Assembly (NCBI RefSeq): GCF_024172165.1
Contig: NZ_JAMZEB010000002.1
Location: forward strand, 2,501,501-2,565,500
From: Nonomuraea thailandensis
GTDB taxonomy: Bacteria > Actinomycetota > Actinomycetes > Streptosporangiales > Streptosporangiaceae
Direction: 5' to 3'
DNA length: 64,000 nucleotides
The position numbers were made by a program, and so were the translations under genes. The notes beneath the pieces were generated by a model. The model was not told the DNA's origin, did no database searches, and saw nothing but the letters and a program-made list of their open reading frames with translations. Below, piece by piece: positions 8,080 through 14,763 of this stretch. How positions within the stretch are numbered: position 1 is the stretch's first letter; the number at the start of each line of letters is the position of its first letter.

Positions 8080-9078
8080 TCAGTCGGTGCCGTAGTCCGG
8101 GGTCATGGCGGCGGCCAGGGTGAGGTGGGAGGCGGCCTCCTCGTGCCGCCCCTGGCGCTGCAGGGTACGGCCCAGCAGGTGACGGGCGTAGGAGTCGTCC
8201 GGCGACTCGGCCACCAGCGACTCCAGCGCCGTACGCGCCCGGTTGAGCTGGGCCGAGGCGAAGTACGCCCGCGCCGCCAGCAGCCGCACACCCCGATCGT
8301 CGCCGTGCTCGGCCATCAGCGGCCGCAGCAGGGTCAGCGTGCCCAGGGGGTCGCGCTGGTCGAGCAGCGACTCCGCGAGGCGCAGCCGCTCCACCTCGGC
8401 GGGCAGCCGCCGGGGCGTGTGCCGCGCGGCGTCCTCGAGGAACTCCCGCAGCGCCTCGGGCGGCTGCGCGCCCTCCAGCGCGAGCCCGTTCGCCACGATC
8501 GTGGGCGAGGTCCGCACGCCCTTGGCCTTGCCGACGAGCAGCAGCTCGCGCACCAGCTCGGCCCCCGGCAGGGTCTCCAGGGAGGGCTCGCCGGTGTAGC
8601 CGGCCTCCTCCGCCAGCCCCGCCTCGGCGGCGATGGCGGTCAGGACGGCGAGGTCGCTGATGTCCTGGACGTCCACGAAGTGCGCCCGCAACACCCGCTC
8701 CACCACGCGGTCCTGCAGCTCGGCCCCGCCCTTCTCGTACGCCAGCGCGATCAGCCGGTGCGCCTCCAGCGTGCTGGCCCGCCACTCGGAGCCCCACTGC
8801 TCGCCGAGCCCTTCGGCGGCGGCCACCCCGGCCACCCGCGCCCGGTTCTCCGTGGGGGACAGGCCGGGCGCGCAGGCACGCAGCGCCTCGTCGGCCACGG
8901 GGTCACGCAGGAGGTCCGCCATGGGGACGGCCCGCGCGGGCGCCGACGGATCGATCCGGTACGGCCGCCAGACCACCTCGACCGGCTCCCCCTCCCAGGA
9001 GGCCAGCGCCTTCTCCAGTCGGCGCTTCCCGATGTGAGCCCATCCGCAGACGACGTCCGCCCAAATCTCCACTCTCAT
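8080..9078 (-). CDS. DsbA/FrnE-type thioredoxin-fold protein fused to a TPR domain, active-site CxxC lost
   Basis: The protein has 332 residues. Residues 1-210 form a FrnE-like DsbA fold (MRVEIWADVV, GKRRLEKAL, and the cis-Pro region VRTSPTIVANG). Residues about 225-330 form TPR-like helices (LLAARAYFASAQLNRARTAL, YARHLLGRTLQRQGRHEEAA). The usual CPWC motif after the first strand is CGWA (Cys11 kept, second Cys replaced by Ala14), so normal disulfide oxidoreductase chemistry is unlikely. A glutathione-transferase-like or 2-hydroxychromene-isomerase-like role, or a binding role, is possible. No signal peptide is present. The gene is divergent from a TetR gene, with both promoters under the same palindromes, and is probably its target. 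The transcript appears leaderless. Confidence 0.8.
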   Translation of the reverse strand: MRVEIWADVVCGWAHIGKRRLEKALASWEGEPVEVVWRPYRIDPSAPARAVPMADLLRDPVADEALRACAPGLSPTENRARVAGVAAAEGLGEQWGSEWRASTLEAHRLIALAYEKGGAELQDRVVERVLRAHFVDVQDISDLAVLTAIAAEAGLAEEAGYTGEPSLETLPGAELVRELLLVGKAKGVRTSPTIVANGLALEGAQPPEALREFLEDAARHTPRRLPAEVERLRLAESLLDQRDPLGTLTLLRPLMAEHGDDRGVRLLAARAYFASAQLNRARTALESLVAESPDDSYARHLLGRTLQRQGRHEEAASHLTLAAAMTPDYGTD

Positions 9079-9084
9079 GCCATC

Positions 9085-9146
9085 AAAGTATGCGACAAAT
9101 GTCGAATAGTCAACACCTGTCGCATAAGCGATGTGTGTCGTATAGT
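9085..9146. promoter_or_regulatory. Divergent promoters covered by a TetR operator
   Basis: A perfect 9-bp inverted repeat TATGCGACA (9089-9097) / TGTCGCATA (9118-9126), a nested palindrome CGACA-AA-TGTCG (9093-9104) and a third TGTCGTATA (9136-9144) fill the 74-bp gap. Leftward promoter: TTGACT (9113-9108), 17-bp spacer, TACTTT (9090-9085). Rightward -10: TATAGT (9141-9146). Both -10 hexamers lie 6 nt from the start codons, so both transcripts should be leaderless and both would be blocked by the same repressor. Confidence 0.65.
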
Positions 9147-9152
9147 GGAGGC

Positions 9153-9725
9153 GTGAACCCGGATGATCCACGCGCCCAGCGCACCCGTGCCCGGCTCAAG
9201 GCGGCCGTGCTGGAGCTGGCGCTGCAGCAGGAGCTCGCCACCATCACGATGTCCGCGCTGGCCAAGCGCGCCGAGGTGAACCGGGCGACGGTCTACCTGC
9301 ACTATTCCGACGTCGACTCCCTGATCACCGATGCCATGGACGACGCCGTCACGGCCGTCGCCAGGGCCGCCGCCCTGTGCCCGCTCGACGCCCCCCGCGA
9401 CCGGGCGCCCCTCCCGCTGGTCGAGCTGTTCGAGCACGTGGCCGTCAACGCCGGGATGTACCGGCGCATGCTCGGGGCCCACGGCAGCGCCCGCTTCGGC
9501 GCCCGGATGCGCGAGCGCCTGACGGCCGAGCTCACGCAGCGCTTCGCCGAAGGCCGGCGCCCCTGCGGCTGGGACGACGTGCCGGTGGACATGCACGCCG
9601 CCTACCTGGCCGGCGCCCTCGTCGGGGTGATCGCGCACTGGGTCGCGGACGGAGGTTCCGCCGAGGATTCGGCGCTGGCGTTCTGGCGGCTCTTCCGCAC
9701 CGGCTGCCAGGCCGCCGGCGGGTGA
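9153..9725 (+). CDS. TetR-family transcriptional regulator
   Basis: A 190-residue TetR regulator. The HTH is at residues about 12-58 (TRARLKAAVLELALQQELAT, MSALAKRAEVNRATVYLHYS) and is followed by a helical ligand-binding domain with WDDVPVDMHAAYLAGALVGV. The GTG at 9153 is chosen because it lies 6 nt after the -10 hexamer TATAGT, as in leaderless genes. Longer in-frame starts would include the operator. The repeated TGTCG(C/T)ATA elements in the gap to the divergent DsbA-TPR gene are the likely binding sites, giving autorepression and control of the neighbour. Confidence 0.85.
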   Translation: MNPDDPRAQRTRARLKAAVLELALQQELATITMSALAKRAEVNRATVYLHYSDVDSLITDAMDDAVTAVARAAALCPLDAPRDRAPLPLVELFEHVAVNAGMYRRMLGAHGSARFGARMRERLTAELTQRFAEGRRPCGWDDVPVDMHAAYLAGALVGVIAHWVADGGSAEDSALAFWRLFRTGCQAAGG

Positions 9726-10096
9726 CGCCCTTCAGCCGGAGGGGGACGCCCCCTCAGGGGAGGGGCCGCGGAGGGTGATGCCGCGGACGGCGCCGCATGG
9801 CCGATAATGTGCACGGTGGTCTTCGCGCGATTGATGGGGGTTCGTATGCGCCTCGCCAAGGTCTGTGCCGCCGCTTCATGGCGAGGGCACACGCTCTAGC
9901 CGGTCGGCCCGGCCGCAGTCGGGCCCGTGCCGGTGGGCAAATGCTCCTCGTCCGAAGCGGTCGCTCGCGTAACCGGCCGTTACACGTACCGCCTTCGAGG
10001 AGCCGTTCCGCATGCCTCCATGCCCGTACGCCCTGCGTCGAGCCCTGTCCTTCTCCCCGTCCTTCTCCCCGTCCCGCGCGTCAGGTGAATCCAGCC
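9726..10096 (+). other. Gene-free stretch before the Rsm22-family gene
   Basis: No convincing gene is visible in these 371 bp. It contains GATAAT at 9803-9808, a possible -10 for the Rsm22-family gene, and a short tandem CCGTCCTTCTCC repeat near 10048-10075. The long leader this would give has no structure that I recognise as a riboswitch. Confidence 0.4.
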
Positions 10097-11089
10097 ATGC
10101 TCCCCGATGACCTCAGTGCCGCCCTCGACCAGGCCGTGGCCCGCTTCTCGCCGCAGGAGCTGTCGGACGCGGTGACCCGGATCACCGAGCGCTACCGCGT
10201 CGCCGGCGTCTCCACCGGTGGCAACCACCTGCGCTCGCGCGCCGACATCACCGCCTACGCGGCCTACCGCATGCCCGCCACGTACGCCGCCGCCTCCACC
10301 GCCATGCGCCAGGCGGCGATGCTGACCCCCGGCTTCGAGCCGCGCAGCCACCTCGACGCGGGAGGCGGCACCGGCGCGGCGATCTGGGCGGCGGCCGGGA
10401 TCTGGCCGTCCATCGAGCGGATCACCGTCGTCGAGCACGACGCGCACATCATCGACCTGGGCCGCCGCCTGGCCCGCGGCGGCGCGGCGCCGTTGCGGGG
10501 CACGACCTGGCGGCAGGCGTCCATCGGCGCGGGCCTCGACCGGCCCGCCGCCGACCTGGTCACCATGTCGTACGCCCTGGGCGAGCTCCCCGGGCCCGAC
10601 CGCCCGGGCGTCGTCAAGTGGCTGGCCGAGGAGGCCGCCATGGTGATCATCATCGAGCCGGGCACCCCGGCCGGGCACGCCACCGTCGCCGCGGCCCGCG
10701 ACGTCCTGGCCGCCCAGGGCCGCACGATCGTCGCCCCCTGCCCGCACGACGGCGCCTGCCCCATCCAGGAGGGACGCGACTGGTGCCACTTCTCGGTGCG
10801 CCTGCCCCGGACGTCCCTGCACCGCCGGATCAAGGCGGGCACGCTCAGTTTCGAGGACGAGAAGTTCTCGTACGTCGCCGCCACCACCGGCCCCTGGCCG
10901 CGCCCGGCCTCCCGGGTCCTGCGTCACCCGCAGAAACGCAAGGGCGTGGTCTCGCTGCGCCTGTGCACCGAGGGCGACGGCCTGCGCGACGTGATCGTCT
11001 CCAAGCGGCAGGGCGGGCTCTACCGCCAGGCCCGCGACGTGGACTGGGGCGACGCGTGGCCCCCGCCTTCTATAGAAAGTCCGGATTGA
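10097..11089 (+). CDS. Rsm22/METTL17-family small-subunit ribosome factor (methyltransferase fold)
   Basis: A 330-residue class I methyltransferase-fold protein with SAM motif DAGGGTG (residues 87-93), VVEHDAHIIDLG (111-122) and SYALGEL (158-164). Four cysteines at 215, 221, 230 and 290 (CPHDGACP, WCHFS, LRLC) match the spacing of the iron-sulfur ligands of the Rsm22/METTL17 family, which act on the small ribosomal subunit. An [4Fe-4S] cluster is thus expected. Whether this bacterial member methylates rRNA is unknown. The ATG at 10097 has AGGTGA 8 nt upstream. A 9-bp inverted repeat spans its stop codon. Confidence 0.8.
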   Translation: MLPDDLSAALDQAVARFSPQELSDAVTRITERYRVAGVSTGGNHLRSRADITAYAAYRMPATYAAASTAMRQAAMLTPGFEPRSHLDAGGGTGAAIWAAAGIWPSIERITVVEHDAHIIDLGRRLARGGAAPLRGTTWRQASIGAGLDRPAADLVTMSYALGELPGPDRPGVVKWLAEEAAMVIIIEPGTPAGHATVAAARDVLAAQGRTIVAPCPHDGACPIQEGRDWCHFSVRLPRTSLHRRIKAGTLSFEDEKFSYVAATTGPWPRPASRVLRHPQKRKGVVSLRLCTEGDGLRDVIVSKRQGGLYRQARDVDWGDAWPPPSIESPD

Positions 11090-11099
11090 CATAGAAGGC
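11065..11099. promoter_or_regulatory. 9-bp inverted repeat across the Rsm22 gene stop
   Basis: GCCTTCTAT (11065-11073) and ATAGAAGGC (11091-11099) are perfect arms with a 17-nt spacer that holds the stop codon and TTGAC. It may be an operator in front of the LysE gene or a weak terminator. The relatively AT-rich, exact symmetry stands out from the surroundings. Confidence 0.4.
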
Positions 11100-11113
11100 G
11101 AGGGCTGGTTGGC

Positions 11114-11140
11114 TCCCGGGGGACACCACCTCCCCCGGGA
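11114..11140 (+). promoter_or_regulatory. Strong GC hairpin directly before the lysE ribosome site
   Basis: TCCCGGGGGA (11114-11123) and TCCCCCGGGA (11131-11140) are perfect 10-bp arms with the 7-nt loop CACCACC. The next bases (AGGGC) are the probable ribosome site of the GTG at 11154. It could end transcription from the Rsm22 gene or restrict translation of the exporter. Confidence 0.5.
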
Positions 11141-11153
11141 AGGGCCGCCGGCC

Positions 11154-11765
11154 GTGAGCATCGAGTTCCTGCTGACCTCGCTCGTCATCGTCGTCACCCC
11201 CGGCACGGGGGTTCTCTACACGCTCGCGGCGGGGCTGACCCGCGGCGGCCGCGCCGGCGTCGTGGCCGCCTTCGGCTGCACGCTCGGCATCGTCCCGCAC
11301 CTGGCCGCCGCCGTGACCGGCCTGGCCGCCCTCCTGCACGCCAGCGCCGTCGCCTTCCAGGTCATCAAGTACGCGGGCGTCGCGTACCTGCTCTACATGG
11401 CCTGGAACACCCTGCGCGAGCGCGGCGCCCTCAACGTCGAGGGGCAGGCCGAGCCGCGCCCCGCGCTGCGGGTGATCGGCGACGGAGTGCTGGTCAACAT
11501 ACTCAACCCGAAATTGTCGATCTTCTTCTTCGCGTTCCTGCCGCAGTTCGTCAGCGCGGGCGAGCCGTCCGCGCTGACGCGCATGCTGGAGCTCGGCGCG
11601 GTGTTCATGCTGCTGACGTTCGCGGTCTTCGCCGGGTACGGGCTCTGCGCCGCCGCCGTCAGGAACCAGGTGATCTCCCGCCCCCGGGTGCTGACGTGGC
11701 TTCGGCGCGGCTTCGGCGCCGCCTTCGTGGCCCTCGGCGCGAAGCTGGCGCTCACCGAGCGCTGA
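11154..11765 (+). CDS. LysE/RhtB-family amino-acid exporter
   Basis: A 203-residue inner-membrane protein with about six hydrophobic segments. The family signature is visible at the N-terminus (IVVTPGTGVLYTLAAGLTRG, residues 8-27) and at ILNPKLSIFFFAFLPQFV (about 117-134). LysE/RhtB proteins export amino acids or related small metabolites. The substrate is not predictable here. The GTG start at 11154 gives the usual short N-terminus. A 10-bp hairpin lies just upstream of the ribosome site and a 9-bp inverted repeat further upstream. No LysG-type regulator is adjacent. Confidence 0.85.
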   Translation: MSIEFLLTSLVIVVTPGTGVLYTLAAGLTRGGRAGVVAAFGCTLGIVPHLAAAVTGLAALLHASAVAFQVIKYAGVAYLLYMAWNTLRERGALNVEGQAEPRPALRVIGDGVLVNILNPKLSIFFFAFLPQFVSAGEPSALTRMLELGAVFMLLTFAVFAGYGLCAAAVRNQVISRPRVLTWLRRGFGAAFVALGAKLALTER

Positions 11766-11788
11766 GCCCGTGACCGCGCGCAGGGCCG

Positions 11789-12610
11789 TCAGCGGCTGAT
11801 GAAGGCGAGCAGGTCGTCGCCGAACTCCCGCTCGAAGGCGCCCGTCAGGCCGTGCGGCGCGCCGGGGTAGACCTTGAGCGTGGCATCTTTGAGGAGCTCC
11901 GCCGTCCGCGGGGCGCTGGCGACGAAGGGCACGATCTGGTCGTCGTCCCCGTGGGCGACCAGGGTCGGGACGTCGATGCGCTTGAGGTCCTCGGTGAAGT
12001 CCGTCTCGGAGAAGGCCCTGATGCAGTCGAGCGCTCCCTTGACCCCGACCTGCATGCTCCACAGCCAGAAGGCGTCGATCACGCCCTGCGACGGTTGCGC
12101 GCCCTCGCGGTTGAAGCCGTAGAACGGGACGGCCAGCTCCTTGTAGAACCGGGATCGGTCGGCGGAGACCCCGGCCCGGATGGCGTCGAACACCTCGATG
12201 GGCAGGCCCTCGGGGTTGGCGCCGGTCTTGAGCATCAGCGGCGGCACGGCGCCGACCAGGACGGCCTTGGACACCCGGGCGCTGCCGTGCCGGCCCAGGT
12301 AGCGGGTCACCTCGCCGCCGCCGGTGGAGTGCCCGACCAGGATCGCCTCGCGCAGGTCGAGGGTGTCCATGAGGGTGGCCAGGTCGTCGGCGTAGGTGTC
12401 CATCTCGTTGCCGTGCCAGGACTGGCTGGAGCGGCCGTGGCCGCGCCGGTCGTGGGCGATGGCGCGCAAGCCGTGGGAGGCGACCAGATGGAGCTGGTTG
12501 TCCCAGGCGTCGGCGTTCAGCGGCCAGCCGTGGCTGAACACGACGGGCCGGCCGCTGCCCCAGTCCTTGTAGTAGATCTGCGTGCCGTCGGCGGTGCTCA
12601 CGTAGGGCAT
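11789..12610 (-). CDS. Alpha/beta hydrolase, non-heme chloroperoxidase-like
   Basis: A 273-residue hydrolase close to the cofactor-free haloperoxidase/esterase group: [16 protein letters not shown] (oxyanion region, residues 25-40), HDRRGHGRS (53-61), nucleophile Ser95 in GHSTGG, Asp in HGDDDQ (220-225) and His253 in APHGL. The natural substrate is unknown; such enzymes are usually esterases or perhydrolases. The ATG at 12610 has AAAGG 8 nt upstream. Its promoter region contains the 19-bp LAL-type box shared with other hydrolase genes in this window, 70 bp before the start, with TAGCGT as -10. Confidence 0.85.
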   Translation of the reverse strand: MPYVSTADGTQIYYKDWGSGRPVVFSHGWPLNADAWDNQLHLVASHGLRAIAHDRRGHGRSSQSWHGNEMDTYADDLATLMDTLDLREAILVGHSTGGGEVTRYLGRHGSARVSKAVLVGAVPPLMLKTGANPEGLPIEVFDAIRAGVSADRSRFYKELAVPFYGFNREGAQPSQGVIDAFWLWSMQVGVKGALDCIRAFSETDFTEDLKRIDVPTLVAHGDDDQIVPFVASAPRTAELLKDATLKVYPGAPHGLTGAFEREFGDDLLAFISR

Positions 12611-12644
12611 GTCATGACCTTTCGGGTCGTTGTCGGTGGTCTCG

Positions 12645-12689
12645 ACGCTAGGTGCTCGCGGTCCGCGGGGAATCGGTCAGATGACTGCA
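12645..12689 (-). promoter_or_regulatory. LAL-type activator box and promoter of the chloroperoxidase-like gene
   Basis: Box AATCGGTCAGATGACTGCA at 12671-12689 (core GTCA-GA-TGAC, centre 12680.5) and the minus-strand -10 TAGCGT at 12650-12645. The centre lies about 30 bp upstream of the -10, that is near -42, the usual place of a LuxR-type activator. The box overlaps the stop codon of the upstream MHS transporter gene. Confidence 0.6.
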
Positions 12690-13975
12690 CCCGCCCGGGC
12701 AGATGACTTGCCCACGCTCTCGGTCAGGTCGCGGCGGCGGGTCTCCGGGGCGAGCAGGACGGCGAAGGCCGTGGCCGCCGCGCAGCCCGCCACCAGCAGG
12801 GCGAGGGGCCAGGACGCGCCGCCCGCGGCCGCCACCAGGACGGCCGCCACGAGCGGGGCGGGGCCGCTGGACAGCGCCGCCGTCCACTCGCGGGCGATGG
12901 CGACGCCGCTGTAGCGGTAGCGGGTGTCGAACAGCTCGGTGAGCAGCGAGGCCAGCACGGCGAACATCCCGGCGACGCAGACGCCGTACCCCACCGTGAT
13001 CGCGAGGATCACCAGCCCGGGGTGGCCGGTGTCGACCATCCAGAACATCGGGAAGGCGAAGGCGCACAGGAAGAGCGCGGCGCCGAGGAAGACGGGACGG
13101 CGGCCGATCCGGTCCGACAGCAGCCCGAACAGCGGCGTGACCGCGATCGCCACCGCCGAGGCCAGCAGCTTGGCGCTCAGCCCGACCGCGGCGGGCAGGC
13201 CGAGCGTCCTGGTCACGTACGACAGCACGAAGACGTTGAGGACGTACCCGATCGCACCGAACGGGGCGTTGGCCGCGAAGGCGATCAGCAGGACCCGCGG
13301 CTGCCTCCTGAACACCGCCAGCGCCGGGAACCGGCTCACGCCACGCGCCCGCTCGCGCTCGAACAGCTCCGACTCCTGCACCTGGAACCTGAGGAACAGC
13401 CCCACTCCCACCCCCACCAGGCTGAGCAGGAACGGCAGCCGCCAGGCCCACGTCTCGAACGACGGCAGCGCCGAGACCGCGGTGAAGACCAGCGTGGCCG
13501 TCAGGAGGCCGAGCTGCACGCCCGCGCCGGGAAGCGAGGCCCACAGCCCGCGCCGGCGCGGATCGCTGGTCTCGGCCACCAGGACCAGCGCCCCCGCGTA
13601 CTCGGCCCCCGCGCCGAACCCCTGCGCCAGCCGCAGCACCGTCAGCAGGACGGGCGCCACCAGGCCCACCTGGTCGTAGGTGGGCAGCAGCCCGATGCCG
13701 GCCGTGGACAGCCCCATCAGCAGCAACGTCATGACCAGCATCGGCTTGCGCCCGGTACGGTCGCCGAAGTGGCCGAACACGACACCGCCGATCGGGCGGG
13801 CCAGGAATCCGACGGCGAAAGCGGCGAAGGAGCCCAGGGTGCCCGCGAGGGGCGTCTCGGCGGGGAAGAACTGCTTGTCGAAGACGATCGCCGCGCCCAG
13901 GCCGAAGAGGGCGTGGTCGTAGAACTCGAGCGCGGTGCCGATCACGGCGGCCTTGGTCACCGGCCTCTTCTTCAT
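12677..13975 (-). CDS. MHS-family (MFS) metabolite:H+ symporter
   Basis: A 432-residue transporter of the metabolite:H+ symporter branch of the major facilitator superfamily, with about 12 membrane segments. Diagnostic elements are the N-terminus AVIGTALEFYDHALFGLGAA (residues 10-29), ARPIGGVVFGHFGDRTGRKP (the MFS motif between TM2 and TM3, residues 59-78) and GFGAGAEYAGALVLVAE. Relatives move dicarboxylates, betaines, shikimate or aromatic acids. The substrate is unknown. Its ATG overlaps the stop of the upstream 225-residue hydrolase (ATGA), so they are co-translated. Uptake of an ester or acid handled by that hydrolase is a plausible pairing. Confidence 0.85.
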   Translation of the reverse strand: MKKRPVTKAAVIGTALEFYDHALFGLGAAIVFDKQFFPAETPLAGTLGSFAAFAVGFLARPIGGVVFGHFGDRTGRKPMLVMTLLLMGLSTAGIGLLPTYDQVGLVAPVLLTVLRLAQGFGAGAEYAGALVLVAETSDPRRRGLWASLPGAGVQLGLLTATLVFTAVSALPSFETWAWRLPFLLSLVGVGVGLFLRFQVQESELFERERARGVSRFPALAVFRRQPRVLLIAFAANAPFGAIGYVLNVFVLSYVTRTLGLPAAVGLSAKLLASAVAIAVTPLFGLLSDRIGRRPVFLGAALFLCAFAFPMFWMVDTGHPGLVILAITVGYGVCVAGMFAVLASLLTELFDTRYRYSGVAIAREWTAALSSGPAPLVAAVLVAAAGGASWPLALLVAGCAAATAFAVLLAPETRRRDLTESVGKSSARAGAVI

Positions 13976-14649
13976 GGATGCCTCCTGGAGGTCGTGGCGG
14001 CCTGGCGGATGAGGTCGGCCACCGCGGCGGGCTGGGAGATGTGGACGGCGTGACTGGCGATGACCTCGACGACCGTCGCTCCGGCGCGCTCGGCCATCCT
14101 GCGCTGGGCCTGCGGCGGGATCATCCGGTCCGCGGTCGCGACGAGGTACCAGCTCGGCCTGTGCCGCCAGGCCGGGTCGCTGACCCGCCCGGCGAACGCC
14201 TCCACGCCGCTCGGGATCTGGGAGCCGGCCAGGGACGCGGCCACCTGGTCGGGCAGGTCGGCGGCGAACGAGGCGGCGAACCTGTCGCGGTCGAGGAGAA
14301 GCAGGCCGTCCACGGGAGCGGGAAAGGGCGGGGTGGTGACGAGGGCGCCGGCCGATTCGCCCTGGTCGGGGGCGAACGCGGCGATGTACACCAGCGACGC
14401 GACCCGGGGATGGATGCCGGCCTCACTGATGACGGCCCCGCCGTAGGAGTGGCCGCTCAGGACGGCCGGGCCGTCGAGGCCGTCCAGGACGCGGCGGGTG
14501 ACGGCGGCGTCGCCCTCCAGCGACAGGGTCGGGATCTGCACGATGTGGACGCGGAAGCCGTCCCTGGTCAGCTCGTCGTGGACGGCCTGCCAGCCGGATC
14601 CGGCCACGAAGTCACCGTGCACGAGCACGATGTTCCTGATGGCGGTCAT
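13972..14649 (-). CDS. Alpha/beta hydrolase (EstC/salicylate-esterase-like)
   Basis: A 225-residue compact alpha/beta hydrolase: VHGDFVAGSGW (residues 10-20), nucleophile Ser68 in GHSYGG, Asp174 in ATADRMIPP and His200 or His203 in ASHAVHISQP. It resembles plant-esterase-like bacterial proteins of about 230-250 residues that open with VLVHG and have IPP after the acid. The reaction is probably hydrolysis of a small ester. It shares this fold with the secreted hydrolase at 24.5 kb. First gene of an operon with the MHS transporter (4-bp overlap). A 7-bp inverted repeat, different from the LAL box, lies just upstream. Confidence 0.8.
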   Translation of the reverse strand: MTAIRNIVLVHGDFVAGSGWQAVHDELTRDGFRVHIVQIPTLSLEGDAAVTRRVLDGLDGPAVLSGHSYGGAVISEAGIHPRVASLVYIAAFAPDQGESAGALVTTPPFPAPVDGLLLLDRDRFAASFAADLPDQVAASLAGSQIPSGVEAFAGRVSDPAWRHRPSWYLVATADRMIPPQAQRRMAERAGATVVEVIASHAVHISQPAAVADLIRQAATTSRRHP

Positions 14650-14667
14650 GTCATTCCTGAGCTGGGC

Positions 14668-14688
14668 GGACAGGCCCGGTGCCTGTCC
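14668..14688 (-). promoter_or_regulatory. Inverted repeat upstream of the hydrolase-MHS operon
   Basis: GGACAGG (14668-14674) and CCTGTCC (14682-14688) with a 7-nt spacer, 19 bp before the hydrolase ATG. A candidate operator for the XRE-NB-ARC regulator transcribed toward it from the same strand, or for another regulator. Confidence 0.4.
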
Positions 14689-14763
14689 CGGTGCACCCCA
14701 TCCAAGGCGCGCGGAGGCGGCCGGGCCACGCAGAACAGCACGCAGAACTAGTGCGGAGAACCG

